NCBI GenBank assembly: GCA_035946735.1
Contig: DASYYZ010000035.1
Coordinates: 31,442-95,441, forward strand
DNA length: 64,000 nt
DNA from: Gp13-AA77 sp035946735
Lineage (GTDB): Bacteria; Acidobacteriota; Terriglobia; UBA7540
Direction: 5' to 3'
The notes beneath the pieces are model-generated. The model saw only the letters and a program-made list of their open reading frames with translations, was not told the DNA's origin and ran no database searches. A program made the position numbers and the translations under genes. Below, piece after piece: positions 1-9,383 of the stretch (its first letter is position 1; each line of letters opens with the position of its first letter).

Positions 1-1136
1 AGCGTGGCGAGACCCCGGCGGACGCGGCGCTTCTTCATCTCGTGCAGCAGCGTGACCGCAATGCGCGCGCCCGTGCAGCCGATGGGATGCCCGAGCGCGA
101 TGGCGCCGCCGTTCACATTCAGCCGCTCGCGGTCGAAGTGAAGCTCGCGATCGCAGGCGATCACCTGCGCTGCGAAAGCCTCGTTGAGCTCCATGAGATC
201 GTAGCTCTCAAGAGCGTGTCCAGTGCGGGCGAGAAGCTTGCGAATGGCCGGCACCGGTCCGAGGCCCATGACCTTCGGATCGACTCCCGCGATCGCATAG
301 TCCGCGATGCGCCCGAGGGACGCCGTGCCTCGATTGGATCGCTTCATCCAGTCGCTCGACGCCAGCACCATCGCGGCAGCGCCGTCGGTGATGCCGGACG
401 CGTTGCCGGCCGTGACCGTGCCAGTCTTCGAGAACACCGGCGCCAGCCTGGCAAGCGACTGTGAAGTGGTATCCGGGCGCGGATGCTCATCTGATGTGAA
501 TTCGTGGTCGCCTCTCTTATCCTTGATTATCACCGGCGCAATCTCGTCCAGGAATCGGCCCGTCTTGAGAGCGTGCGCGGCGCACTGCTGGCTGGCGAGC
601 GCAAACGCATCCTGCTCTTCGCGCGAGATCTCATACTGGCCGGCGAGCAACTCCGCCGTCTCGCCCATCACCATGCCGGAGAGCGGACAGAGGAAGCCAT
701 CCTGATACATGCCGTCGACGAGCTGCTGGTGCCCGATCCTCGCGCCCCAACGCGCGCCTTCCACAAAGTAAGGAACGCGGCTCATGGCCTCCATGCCGCC
801 GGCCAGCACCACGTCCGCGCGGCCGAGCATAATCTGGTCGAAGCCGAGCGCGATTGCCTTCAGCCCCGAAGCGCACGCCTGGTTCACCGTGTAGGCAGGA
901 ACCTCGACGGGCACGCCGGATCGCACACCAACCTGGCGGGCGGGATTGGGGCCGTTGCCGGCCTGCCGCGCGTGGCCGAAGATCACTTCGTCGACTTCCC
1001 CGGGCCGCACGCCTGCACGCTCAAGCGCGGCTTGTGCCGCGACTGCGCCGAGATCGGGAGCGATAAATGCAGCGAGGCTTCCGCCGTACTTGCCAATCGG
1101 GGTGCGAACTGCGCTCAAAATGTGAACGTTTCGCAT
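1..1136 (-). CDS. Acetyl-CoA C-acetyltransferase (thiolase), 3' end cut by window
   Basis: Thiolases condense or cleave acyl-CoAs (acetoacetyl-CoA or 3-ketoacyl-CoA). Translating the minus strand from the ATG at 1136 gives MRNVHILSAVRTPIGKYGG, the usual N-terminus. The acyl-enzyme signature VNQACASGLKAIALG follows, with nucleophile Cys88, and the NVNGGAIALGHPIGCTGAR signature contains His350. The frame stays open to base 1 with about 378 residues read, so only the last ~15 residues, including the second catalytic Cys (CGGG motif), lie outside the window. The downstream end is missing because of the window edge, not mutation. It starts 17 bp after the stop of the TIM-barrel gene on the same strand. 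The substrate range cannot be fixed from sequence. Confidence 0.93.
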   Translation of the reverse strand, partial: MRNVHILSAVRTPIGKYGGSLAAFIAPDLGAVAAQAALERAGVRPGEVDEVIFGHARQAGNGPNPARQVGVRSGVPVEVPAYTVNQACASGLKAIALGFDQIMLGRADVVLAGGMEAMSRVPYFVEGARWGARIGHQQLVDGMYQDGFLCPLSGMVMGETAELLAGQYEISREEQDAFALASQQCAAHALKTGRFLDEIAPVIIKDKRGDHEFTSDEHPRPDTTSQSLARLAPVFSKTGTVTAGNASGITDGAAAMVLASSDWMKRSNRGTASLGRIADYAIAGVDPKVMGLGPVPAIRKLLARTGHALESYDLMELNEAFAAQVIACDRELHFDRERLNVNGGAIALGHPIGCTGARIAVTLLHEMKKRRVRRGLAT

Positions 1137-1153
1137 TGCAGGAATGATGTCCT

Positions 1154-2101
1154 CTACAAAAACCTCAGCAGCTCATTGATCACCGCTTGCACGCCAACAT
1201 AGTCGTCGCCGCTCGCTTCGTATTCGACCGAATAGAGGCCGCGGAATCCGGCGTCCTTCGAGATCTGCACGCACTTCTGAAAATCGAAGGCGGTCTCGTT
1301 GCCGCTCGCGTCGAACTTCAGGCCCGTGGCGTGGCAGACCGTGCGCGCATAAGAAAACAGGATCGGCAAGCCGCGCAGACGAGTTTGGTTGTCCGGGAAG
1401 TTGCCGAAGTCAGGCAAAGCGCCCACAAACGGCCCGCCCACGCCGCGAAAAATCTGCGCCAGCACTTCAGGATGCACAGCGCCGGTCTCGCCATGATTCT
1501 CGATCAGCACGACAATGCTCTTCGAACGCCCGTAGGCCGTCAGCCTGCGGTACGAATCGATGGTGGCGGTCAGATTCTCCGGGTCGCTGCCGCCAGGGTC
1601 GCAGCAGACGGAACGAGCTCCCAGCTGCTTTGCAACGTCGATCCACCTCTTCGAGGCTTCGAGCGCGGCGGCGCGCACCGGAGGATCGGAACCTGAGAGG
1701 CCACCGCCATCCTGAAGCTCCTTGATGTCTACCACAATGTCCACGAGACGCGAACGCGCGCCCGCGAGGTTCCACTTCAATTCGTTTAGGTAAGCCGGTT
1801 CGAGCGAGGCAAAGTGAGGCGCCACAAATTCCAGGTTGTGAACCTTGTAGCGGTCCGCGACTATTTGAGGAAAATCGAGAAGAACCAGCTTCTCCACCGG
1901 CTCCGCTGCGCCGCTCTCGCGGGTGCTCTCAAAGGAATTGCGAAAACTCCAGCTCGAGACACAAAGGCGGTCGAGTTTGCGCGGAGCAGGTGCAGCACGA
2001 TGAGGCTTGGCGCGCCGGGCGCGCTGCGGTAGGGCGGTATTGCCGGTCAGCGCGGCGGAGGCTCCCGCAACGACGGAAGTCAGGAAATCGCGTCTCTTCA
2101 T
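1154..2101 (-). CDS. Tat-exported sugar phosphate isomerase/epimerase-like TIM barrel protein
   Basis: A 315-residue protein of the xylose isomerase-like / AP endonuclease 2 TIM-barrel family. The N-terminus MKRRDFLTSVVAGASAALTG is a twin-arginine-type signal, so the protein is probably exported folded. Family features seen are DIVVDIKEL, SVCCDPGGSDPENL, VLIENHGETG, GALPDFGNF and a C-terminal FRGLYSVEYE strand. The Glu, Asp, His and Glu residues on these strands would form the metal site. Exported members are common in sugar-degrading soil bacteria, but the substrate is unknown. It may be co-transcribed with the thiolase, although a functional link is not obvious. It diverges from the glycerate kinase gene. 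Confidence 0.8.
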   Translation of the reverse strand: MKRRDFLTSVVAGASAALTGNTALPQRARRAKPHRAAPAPRKLDRLCVSSWSFRNSFESTRESGAAEPVEKLVLLDFPQIVADRYKVHNLEFVAPHFASLEPAYLNELKWNLAGARSRLVDIVVDIKELQDGGGLSGSDPPVRAAALEASKRWIDVAKQLGARSVCCDPGGSDPENLTATIDSYRRLTAYGRSKSIVVLIENHGETGAVHPEVLAQIFRGVGGPFVGALPDFGNFPDNQTRLRGLPILFSYARTVCHATGLKFDASGNETAFDFQKCVQISKDAGFRGLYSVEYEASGDDYVGVQAVINELLRFL

Positions 2102-2221
2102 AAGCGGCGAGTCTCAGAGGTGCGCCAATCGTCCAAATCGTTATACTAGCATCGCGGCTGACAGAGGGCCGTCAGCGAGCGGCCTTCAGCACAGACCAAG
2201 CCAGGAGTGGTGACGGCCAGC

Positions 2222-3601
2222 ATGACCGATCCTAATCAATCTCTTCGCGAATACGCAGGAAAACTCCTCGCCACGCAGATTTTCTTTGAGGCCATGGCGT
2301 GCATTGATGTCCGTCGAGCAATGCACGAGCGCATTCGGAAACAGGCGGACCAACTTATCTTCCGCTCAGATCAATACGGCTCCGAGAGCCTTGTTTCGAT
2401 CAAGCGCTCGCCGAGCGTCATAGCTTTCGGTAAGGCGGCCGGCAGCATGGCGCTCGCTCTGAACGATATTCTGGAGGGGCCCGTTGAGGCTGGAGTGCTG
2501 GTCAGTACCACGATTCCCGAAGAGCGGCCGGCCCGTTTTAGCTGCTTTGCAGGCGGCCATCCCTATCCGAATGACGGCAGCCTTCGCGGAGCAGCGGCTG
2601 CGCTGGAACTCGTTTCGGGCCGCGTGCCGGACGACCTCGTCATCTTCCTAATCTCCGGTGGCGGGTCGGCCCTGTTTGAGAAGCCGCTCGATGGGTCTGT
2701 GACGCTCGATGACCTGGTCGAGTTCAATAAGGCGCTGGTCACCGGCGAACTTCCGATCGAGCAGATCAATACTTTGCGCAAGCACATTTCCGCGGTGAAG
2801 GGCGGGCGTTTGGCCATCGCCGCTTCGCCTGCGGAGCAGCTCACGATCTTCATTTCGGACGTGCCAGAAAATCATGATTCCATGGTGGCCTCGGGACCTA
2901 CCATGCCCGACTCTTCCACAGCCGAAGAGTGCTACGCGCTCGCGCGGGATCATCATCTGCTCGATCAATTTCCGGTCTCCATCCGCCGCTATTTTGGCCA
3001 GCGCTCGCTCCCCGAGACGCCCAAGCCCGGCGACACCGGATTCGGCCGCTCACGTTATTGCCGCCTGCTCTCGAATGCGGATGCCGTCGAGGCCGCGCGC
3101 GGCGCTGCCGAAAATGCAGGGCTCGTAACCAAGGTGGACGAGGGCCGCTGGGACGCCGACTTCCGCAAAGTAGCGCGTGCTAACTGCGCCGCCCTGGACG
3201 ATCTTGCGGCAGAAAATCCGGGTCGGCCCGTTTGCCTCGTGGTTGGAGGCGAAGCCACTTGTCCCGTCACAGGCAATGGCGTGGGCGGACGCAATCAGGC
3301 GTTTGCTCTGGAGGCGGCCCGGCTCATTACGGGCCGCAATCGTGCCGTGCTCAGCGCAGGAACTGATGGCCGCGACGGCAACAGCCCAGCCGCCGGCGCA
3401 GTGGCAGACGGGCAGACCATTTCCCGGGCCAAGGCCAGGAACCTCGATCCTTCCCGGTACATTGCAGCGAGCGACTCATATCACTTTTTCCGCGCGCTCG
3501 GTGACACCATCGAGGTGGGCTACACCGGCAACAACGTTCGAGACCTTCGGCTGTGGATCGATCTCGGTGTCGAGTCGAGCGGCGACCGTGACGCTTCCTG
3601 A
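2222..3601 (+). CDS. Glycerate 2-kinase (DUF4147/MOFRL family)
   Basis: Predicted to phosphorylate D-glycerate to 2-phosphoglycerate with ATP, the last step of several sugar-acid and glyoxylate routes. The 459-residue protein has the family layout: an N-terminal DUF4147 domain with VIAFGKAAGSMA (about residue 66) and LISGGGSALFEKP (about 144), then TLRKHISAVKGGRLA, and a C-terminal MOFRL domain with AGTDGRDGNSPAAGAVADG. The length is normal. The ATG at 2222 was chosen. GTG codons at 2207 and 2210 are possible, but the AGGAG at 2203-2207 sits on top of them. It is convergent with the EamA gene, with ends 10 bp apart. Confidence 0.88.
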   Translation: MTDPNQSLREYAGKLLATQIFFEAMACIDVRRAMHERIRKQADQLIFRSDQYGSESLVSIKRSPSVIAFGKAAGSMALALNDILEGPVEAGVLVSTTIPEERPARFSCFAGGHPYPNDGSLRGAAAALELVSGRVPDDLVIFLISGGGSALFEKPLDGSVTLDDLVEFNKALVTGELPIEQINTLRKHISAVKGGRLAIAASPAEQLTIFISDVPENHDSMVASGPTMPDSSTAEECYALARDHHLLDQFPVSIRRYFGQRSLPETPKPGDTGFGRSRYCRLLSNADAVEAARGAAENAGLVTKVDEGRWDADFRKVARANCAALDDLAAENPGRPVCLVVGGEATCPVTGNGVGGRNQAFALEAARLITGRNRAVLSAGTDGRDGNSPAAGAVADGQTISRAKARNLDPSRYIAASDSYHFFRALGDTIEVGYTGNNVRDLRLWIDLGVESSGDRDAS

Positions 3602-3611
3602 TCGTCCGCTC

Positions 3612-4499
3612 CTAGATGCTGACCAGCGCCACACCCACAAAGATCAGCGTGACGCCTAACCATTGGCGCCGGCTCAGACGCTCGCCGAGAAATATCCAGG
3701 CCAGCAGAACCGCCAGTGCGCCGAACAAAGACGCCAGCGCCGTCACAACCGAGACCGGTCCGAGAGCGAGACCCACATTGTTCGCGACGAAGGCCGTGGT
3801 ATCGAGGAGGGCGGAGGCGGCCAGCGGCCACCAGACGCTTCCTCGTGGAATGACGGGTACAGTTTGCCGGCGGAGGGGCAACAAAACCACGATGAAGGCG
3901 CCCATCAGCCTCATCAGCCATAGTGGAAGCGCGCCGCCCAGGAGCGGCGTCACGTGGAATCCGAGCAGCCAGAACATCACCCCAAAGCCAAGTGCCGCCG
4001 TGATCGCCCAGCCTAAACCGCGCTCCGTTTTGTCCCGTGGGAGGCGGGAGCGGCCGGAAGCGGTCACGCCCGGTATCACCGTTAGCATGACGCCCGCCAG
4101 CACGACTGCGATTCCAGCGTCGGCCATCGTCTTCAGCCGCTCTCCGGATGCAAACGCCAGCACCACCGTAAGCGCCGGATAGCTGGCCGCGATGGGCGTC
4201 ACCAACGCCAGTTTCCCGGCGGCGAACGCACGGTAAAGCGAAATCGACGCGCCGATGTTTAGTATTCCGGCCAGGCACGCCCCTTCCCAGGCATTGCGCG
4301 CCGGCCTCGATAGTGGGCTCGCGAGAGTGGTCCACAGCGCTGGCGTGACCGCGGCAAAGTAGATACTGAGCAGCGCCAGACCCACCCATTGCATGAAGAT
4401 GAAGGCGCGATTGGGTCCGATGCGCCGCGAAACATGGCGGGCGAGAAAGTCCGCGGCAGCCCAGGCAACGGCCGCAGTGAGGCCAAACAGGATACCCAC
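3612..4499 (-). CDS. EamA/DMT-superfamily transporter
   Basis: A 295-residue integral membrane protein with about ten hydrophobic helices arranged as two tandem EamA repeats. The second repeat starts near GLGWAITAALGFGVMFWLLG. The C-terminus has the typical LASLFGALAVLLAWIFLGERLSRRQWLGVTLIFVGVALV sequence type, in which the FLGERL motif marks EamA proteins. Such proteins export amino acids, nucleosides or other small metabolites, and the substrate here cannot be predicted. GTG start at 4499. Confidence 0.82.
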   Translation of the reverse strand: MGILFGLTAAVAWAAADFLARHVSRRIGPNRAFIFMQWVGLALLSIYFAAVTPALWTTLASPLSRPARNAWEGACLAGILNIGASISLYRAFAAGKLALVTPIAASYPALTVVLAFASGERLKTMADAGIAVVLAGVMLTVIPGVTASGRSRLPRDKTERGLGWAITAALGFGVMFWLLGFHVTPLLGGALPLWLMRLMGAFIVVLLPLRRQTVPVIPRGSVWWPLAASALLDTTAFVANNVGLALGPVSVVTALASLFGALAVLLAWIFLGERLSRRQWLGVTLIFVGVALVSI

Positions 4500-4578
4500 G
4501 GTGGCCTTCAGGAAAGAGAGTCAGAGATTGTCTTTTGATGTCTTGACGGCCCGCCCACAAGATGTTTGGGCAAGCCCG

Positions 4579-5469
4579 TCACCGGGTGAGAAACTTTGCC
4601 GGATTCACCGGGGCTTGGCCAACGCGGACCTCATAGTGGAGATGAGGGCCGGTGGCCTTGCCGGTCATTCCCACGGCGCCGATCACTTCGCCAGCCTTCA
4701 CTTCCTGTCCCGCTACCACGTAGACTTCGCTCAGATGACCGTATTTTGTCTCAATGCTGCGGCCGTGATCGATCACGACCTCGTTACCGTAGCCTGACTC
4801 GTGCCGGCCCGCTTCCACCACAATTCCATCTCCCGTAGCAGCGATTTCGGTACCCTTGGGCGCGGAGATATCCACTCCGTTGTGCACGGACTCTTCGCCG
4901 CTCAGAGGGTCCATGCGTTCGCCAAATCCGCCCGTGATTTGTCCGTGCACGGGCCAGAGGCTTGGAATGGCGGAGGCATCAACGCGAGGCGAAGGAATCA
5001 GCGCCCGTATCACCGGATCCACCGGCGGGTCGAGCGCAGTCGCCCTCATGAGATTAAAAGCGTACAGAGAGGCGTTGTAGCTCGCTTCCAAAGTGGAGTC
5101 GCTTTGCGTGGCGAGCGTCAGCAAAGCGCGAGGGAGCTCCGGACGGGAATTCCTGCCGAAGCCATACGTCAACGCGACTTCCGTGGCCAGCGATTCGAGC
5201 GAGTTGAGCTTGACGTTGGTGCTGCTGACCGTGTTTTCCAGGCTGTGATACTGGGTCTTGAGCGCTTCACTCTCGCTGCGCACATTGTCATAGTTCGCCA
5301 CCTTCATCAACATGCGTGCGTAGCTGTTCGCAAGTGCCGCCAGGCATATCAACACGCCCAATCCCAGCACCAGGCCAAGGTAGACCACATAGTGTGGCAA
5401 CTGGACTTTTCGCAGCTTGCCGTGCGGAGCAACAATCAAAAGCGTGTAAAGGCGTTGTTTCGGCAACAT
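4579..5469 (-). CDS. Membrane-anchored M23 family metallopeptidase
   Basis: A 296-residue probable peptidoglycan endopeptidase or its regulator. A transmembrane anchor at residues ~28-48 is followed by a coiled-coil-like stretch (~60-95), a linker, and a C-terminal LytM/M23 domain from ~172. Zinc ligands are His196 and Asp200 (HNGVD) and His278 in HLHYE; His245 (YGHLS) and His276 complete the active site. The presence of all ligands suggests an active enzyme, unlike degenerate EnvC/NlpD types. A zinc-dependent cell-wall hydrolase fits its position a few kilobases from the division cluster, but no operon link is visible. Confidence 0.88.
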   Translation of the reverse strand: MLPKQRLYTLLIVAPHGKLRKVQLPHYVVYLGLVLGLGVLICLAALANSYARMLMKVANYDNVRSESEALKTQYHSLENTVSSTNVKLNSLESLATEVALTYGFGRNSRPELPRALLTLATQSDSTLEASYNASLYAFNLMRATALDPPVDPVIRALIPSPRVDASAIPSLWPVHGQITGGFGERMDPLSGEESVHNGVDISAPKGTEIAATGDGIVVEAGRHESGYGNEVVIDHGRSIETKYGHLSEVYVVAGQEVKAGEVIGAVGMTGKATGPHLHYEVRVGQAPVNPAKFLTR

Positions 5470-5802
5470 CCACCTACCCCCGAACTATTCAGAAATCAAG
5501 TGCCGCGAAGCGGTGCTGGGCGGCTGGAGATCAACCAGAGAAACAGCTAGAACGTCAAGGCGTGCACCCAAAATGTAACCTCGCCCTAAGAAAGCTGTCA
5601 AGCGCAAATCCTCGAGGCTAGTCCGTTGTAGCATTCCGCGTCCATGTTATTACTAATTAGTTATTTACTCTATGTTGAACACCTCTTTCGATAGAGACTG
5701 CGGCACGGCAGGGGTAACCAGACACCTCCTGCCGTCCCGTACGGTCGGCCAGGACATTGCGCGTGGCGAAATCCCGGCATGGGGGGAAAATGTTTACGGA
5801 AG
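5470..5802. other. Intergenic, no gene seen
   Basis: A 333-bp gap between two minus-strand genes. It holds the 5' region of the M23 gene and an AT-rich patch around 5646-5675. I see no coding frame, RNA gene or clear hairpin terminator. Confidence 0.5.
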
Positions 5803-6648
5803 CTAGGCCGCCGCTGTGGTCTTTGCACCTTTCAGGAACGCCAGTAGGTCGGCGTTAATCGTGTCGGCCTCAGTCGTGGGCATGCCGTGTGGAAAGCCCT
5901 GGTAGGTTTTCAATGTGCTGTTCCTCAGCAACTTTGCCGACAGCGGTCCAGCATCGGCATAAGGCACGATCTGGTCGTCATCGCCATGCATCACCAGGAC
6001 CGGCACGGTGATCTTCTTCAGGTCTTCGGTGAAGTCCGTCTGGGAGAAGGCGACGATGCCCTCATAGTGCGCCTTGGCGCCTCCCATCATGCCCTGACGC
6101 CACCAATTCCAGATCACCCCCTGAGAGGGTTTCGCACCCGGCCGGTTGTAACCATAGAACGGTCCAGCCGGCAGATCGTAATAGAACTGGGCTCGGTTGG
6201 CGGCGAGCTGGGCCTGAAGCCCGTCAAACACCTCTTTGGGCAGCCCGCCCGGATTGGCCGCCGTCTTCACCATCAACGGCGGCACCGCGCTGATGATCAC
6301 CGCTTTTGCCACTCGGCTTTCGCCGTGGCGCGCTAGGTAGCGCACCACCTCGCCGCCGCCGGTCGAGTGGCCGACATGCACCGCTTCCTTGAGGTCGAGA
6401 TGTGCGGTCAGCGCCGCGAGGTCGTCGGCGTAATGATCCATGTCATGGCCGCCACCGGTCTGGGAGGAACGGCCATGTCCGCGCCGGTCGTGGGCTATGA
6501 CGCGATAGCCGTGCTTGAGGAAGAACAGCATCTGCGTGTCCCAATCATCGGCCGACAGCGGCCAGCCGTGGCTAAAAACGATGGGCTGACCTTTGCCCCA
6601 GTCCTTGTAGTAAATTTGCGTCCCATCTTTCGTCGTAATTGCCGCCAT
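5803..6648 (-). CDS. Alpha/beta hydrolase, non-haem chloroperoxidase-like
   Basis: A 281-residue alpha/beta-hydrolase fold protein close to cofactor-free chloroperoxidases and arylesterases. The nucleophile elbow is GHSTGGG with Ser95, the acid is in HGDDDQIVP (Asp225 most likely) and the histidine is His254 in GFPHGMP. The oxyanion-hole region SHGWPLSADDW and HDRRGHGRSS are typical of the family. No signal peptide, so probably cytoplasmic. A GGAGA ribosome site lies just upstream of the ATG at 6648. It stands alone, and the natural ester or peracid substrate is unknown. Confidence 0.87.
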   Translation of the reverse strand: MAAITTKDGTQIYYKDWGKGQPIVFSHGWPLSADDWDTQMLFFLKHGYRVIAHDRRGHGRSSQTGGGHDMDHYADDLAALTAHLDLKEAVHVGHSTGGGEVVRYLARHGESRVAKAVIISAVPPLMVKTAANPGGLPKEVFDGLQAQLAANRAQFYYDLPAGPFYGYNRPGAKPSQGVIWNWWRQGMMGGAKAHYEGIVAFSQTDFTEDLKKITVPVLVMHGDDDQIVPYADAGPLSAKLLRNSTLKTYQGFPHGMPTTEADTINADLLAFLKGAKTTAAA

Positions 6649-6934
6649 GTGACGTTCTCCTTGCTTTGGTTTCCCTTAAGCTTCATCCGACCTTCGTCCT
6701 CAAATACCGGCAGTGTATTGCACCCTAAAAGATCCGTGTTGCCCATTCCGTTCGCACCGGGCGGATTGATATGCCATCAAAACCATCCGTTCACGCCACG
6801 CTCTCAAGCGCGCCTGTTGGCGGGCCTACAGGGCGCGTCACAAGCGAGTTGCGTCCGCCCGAACCCGGAGCGGACGGTACCGGGCACCGCCTGCAGTCCC
6901 ACGGTGTCGATGACGGACCTTTCAATTTCGTCCG

Positions 6935-7276
6935 TTACGGTTTGAAGCTTGCCACCGCCTTGGCCTCATCATCGTGCACGTCAAACACAGTAAGAAGTTT
7001 GGTGATCTGAAGCAGGTCATGCACCTTCTTGGTGAGGTTCAATAGTTTCAGCTCGCCGCCCGCATTCGAGACTGCGGTAAAACCGCTGACCAGCTCGCCG
7101 ATGCCTGAGCTGTCGATATAAGTCACGTCGCCGAGATTGAGCAGCATCTTAGTCTGACCTTTGCTGAGCAGGTCGCGAATCAGCTCACGCAACTGGCTGC
7201 AACCTTCACCCAAAGTAATCCTGCCGCTCAGGTCAACCACGTTAACCGAGTTAACCTGGCGTATTGTGGCCCTCAT
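6935..7276 (-). CDS. STAS-domain anti-sigma factor antagonist
   Basis: A 113-residue single STAS domain protein of the SpoIIAA/RsbV type. The loop YIDSSGIGEL carries the serine (about Ser56) that partner kinases phosphorylate. In that family the unphosphorylated form binds the kinase and frees a sigma factor. The start is uncertain: ATG 7276 is used. GTG 7282 is better spaced from the GGAGGAGG purine run, and an in-frame ATG at 7300 has no ribosome site. It overlaps the upstream kinase gene by 26 bp, implying translational coupling of the pair. No sigma factor gene is near. Confidence 0.85.
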   Translation of the reverse strand: MRATIRQVNSVNVVDLSGRITLGEGCSQLRELIRDLLSKGQTKMLLNLGDVTYIDSSGIGELVSGFTAVSNAGGELKLLNLTKKVHDLLQITKLLTVFDVHDDEAKAVASFKP

Positions 7277-7733
7277 GCTCACGATGAACTCCTCCTCCAT
7301 TAAGATCCGTACTGGCCTGCCGCCGCTTCACCAGGGTGACCTCTGTCCCCTTCGCAGGGAGCTTCTTCACCTGGAAGTCATCCATGAATGAGCGGATCAA
7401 AAAGATTCCCCGGCCCGACACCTTGAGCAGGTTCCCAGGCTCCAGAGGATGCGGAACCTGCTCGATATCGAAGCCCGTTCCTTCGTCCCGAATGCGAATT
7501 TCCAGACGATCCTCGTAGATCTGAAACTGCACCCAAACGTGCTTGGCCGGGTCATTCTTGTTGCCGTGCCAGATGGCATTAATCATCGATTCGTGCACGG
7601 CCATGCTGATCTTGTGCTGCTCCTCCTCATCGAAACCAAGACTCGTGCAGACCCGATGGACGAGTTCCTCCGCCGCCTCCACGTTCCTCAGATCGCTCTC
7701 GAAGACCGCTTCGATGGTCGAATCCGCCTTCAT
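7251..7733 (-). CDS. ATP-binding anti-sigma factor, RsbW/SpoIIAB-like serine kinase
   Basis: A 160-residue HATPase_c_2 (GHKL) protein. The N box is MAVHESMINAIWHGN, the G1 box is DEGTGFD and the G2 region is GRGIFLI, giving a complete Bergerat ATP fold. Such proteins bind a sigma factor or phosphorylate a STAS antagonist, and the antagonist is encoded directly downstream in an overlapping frame. The last ~17 residues (after VKRRQ) are encoded within or next to the overlap and are probably not conserved. The target sigma factor is not in this window. Confidence 0.87.
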   Translation of the reverse strand: MKADSTIEAVFESDLRNVEAAEELVHRVCTSLGFDEEEQHKISMAVHESMINAIWHGNKNDPAKHVWVQFQIYEDRLEIRIRDEGTGFDIEQVPHPLEPGNLLKVSGRGIFLIRSFMDDFQVKKLPAKGTEVTLVKRRQASTDLNGGGVHREHEGHNTPG

Positions 7734-8097
7734 TGGTTTTGCCGGTCCATCAAGGTCCGCCCTAACCTAACCCTGCCAACTCGCAAGAGTCAATCCGGGC
7801 CGCGGCGAAGAGATTCGCATTCAGGCAATAGAACACTCGAATCGATACCGCGAACCCCCTCATTTCGTACGGGCCGAGAAAGCCCGCGCTCGTGGGGCAA
7901 GCTACAGGACTATAAAGACACGGCAAGCCCTCTGTCAACCGGGAAGAAACCGCAAAGGTGCGCTTACCTCTCCTCGAACGTCCCTAGTAGGATGATTCGT
8001 GCGCGCCCGAGGGAGAAAGGGCCCGGCGGAAGGGGCAATCCGCAGGCCAGAACCTGAAACGGTCAACGCGCGGCGATAGTACTCTCCAGTTTGCGTT
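7734..8097. other. Intergenic between ftsZ end and kinase gene
   Basis: A 364-bp gap. It must hold the promoter of the kinase/STAS pair on the minus strand and the 3' end of the long division operon. I see no convincing coding frame and no classic terminator with a T run. Confidence 0.4.
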
Positions 8098-9321
8098 TTA
8101 CGGCGACTCGGCCTTGCGGCGACGGATGTAGGCCGGCACCTCGAGATCTTCCAGTGCCGCCTCGGCGAGGGCTTCCGGTCCCGGAACCGGCGCCGGTTCC
8201 GGGGGGGGCGCAGGGGCGGGCGCGGGTGTGTCAACAAACGGTTGGCGTTCCCTTCTCTGCACTGCGCTCCTGAGGCTTTGCTGTACGGTCTTGGCCTGCA
8301 TACTGGCAGCCGGAAGCCGTGAAAATCCGAGCTTCTCAGACTTGATGCCGGTCGCGATCACCGTCACTTTGACCGCGTCGCCCATAGCCTCGTCCTGAAC
8401 CGCGCCGAAAATGATGTTGGCATTCTCCGCTGCAGCCTGCTGCACAATCGATGAGGCCTCGTGCACCTCGTGCAGGGTCAGGAGCGTTGAGCCCGTGATA
8501 TTCAGCAGGATGCCCTGAGCGCCGTCGATGGAGGCGTCCTCGAGCAAAGGACTCTCAATCGCCTGGCGGGTGGCTGACACGGCGCGGCCCTCGCCGCTGG
8601 CCGTGGCGGTGCCCATCACGGCATAGCCCATGCCTTCCATGATGGTCTTGATATCTGCGAAGTCGCGATTGATAATTCCGGTGATCGTGATGATATCCGA
8701 GATTCCCTGGACGCCCTGACGCAGGATATCATCCGCGATCCGAAACGCCTCGAAGAAGCTGGTTCCCTTGTCGACGAACTGCATCAGGCGTTCGTTGGGA
8801 ATGCAGATTACGGTGTCGACGTGCTCGCTCAGCTCGGCGAGACCCTGCTCGGCCTGGGTCATGCGACGCTTGCCTTCGAAGGCGAAGGGCTTGGTGACAA
8901 CGGCCACGGTGAGGGCTCCGAGTTCGCGAGCGAGGCCCGCCACAATAGGCGCCCCGCCCGTGCCGGTTCCACCGCCCAGGCCGGCTGTAATGAAGACCAT
9001 GTCTGCGCCTTCGAGCACTTCGATGATCTTCTCCGTATCCTCCAGCGCGGCGCGGCGGCCTACGTCGGGATTCGCACCCGCGCCCAGACCCTTGGTGAGC
9101 TTGGCTCCCAATTGAATCTTGATGGGAGCGTTCGAAATGCTAAGCGCCTGCAGGTCCGTGTTGGCCACCATGAATTCCACGCCTTCAAGACCCGAGGCGA
9201 TCATCCGGTTAACGGCGTTGCCGCCGCCGCCGCCGACACCGATCACTTTCAGTTTGGCGCCCTGCCGCATATCGTCGGTGAAGTCCACCCGCAGATCGCC
9301 GTTATCCATGGATTCGGCCAT
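8098..9321 (-). CDS. ftsZ: Cell division protein FtsZ
   Basis: Tubulin-like GTPase that forms the Z ring. The 407-residue protein shows the nucleotide-binding GVGGGGGNAVNRM near the N-terminus, the tubulin signature GGGTGTGGAPI and the T7-loop region NRDFADIKTIM. A Pro-rich linker is followed by the C-terminal peptide LEVPAYIRRRKAE, the docking site for FtsA and other partners. The ATG at 9321 follows AGGAGGCGAA, an ideal ribosome site; a TTG 15 bp upstream would overlap that site. It is the last gene of the dcw cluster and has a 62-bp gap from ftsA. Confidence 0.98.
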   Translation of the reverse strand: MAESMDNGDLRVDFTDDMRQGAKLKVIGVGGGGGNAVNRMIASGLEGVEFMVANTDLQALSISNAPIKIQLGAKLTKGLGAGANPDVGRRAALEDTEKIIEVLEGADMVFITAGLGGGTGTGGAPIVAGLARELGALTVAVVTKPFAFEGKRRMTQAEQGLAELSEHVDTVICIPNERLMQFVDKGTSFFEAFRIADDILRQGVQGISDIITITGIINRDFADIKTIMEGMGYAVMGTATASGEGRAVSATRQAIESPLLEDASIDGAQGILLNITGSTLLTLHEVHEASSIVQQAAAENANIIFGAVQDEAMGDAVKVTVIATGIKSEKLGFSRLPAASMQAKTVQQSLRSAVQRRERQPFVDTPAPAPAPPPEPAPVPGPEALAEAALEDLEVPAYIRRRKAESP

Positions 9322-9383
9322 TTCGCCTCCTGTCAAACGTCATCTGCCCCCCATTCAACGCGCGTTGCCGCGGCAGCGAGCAG

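Noticed and set aside
3520..4560. Long minus-strand frame (346 codons) overlapping the EamA gene
   Set aside because: Arg/Gly-rich shadow without hydrophobic helices; the overlapping frame is a clear EamA transporter.
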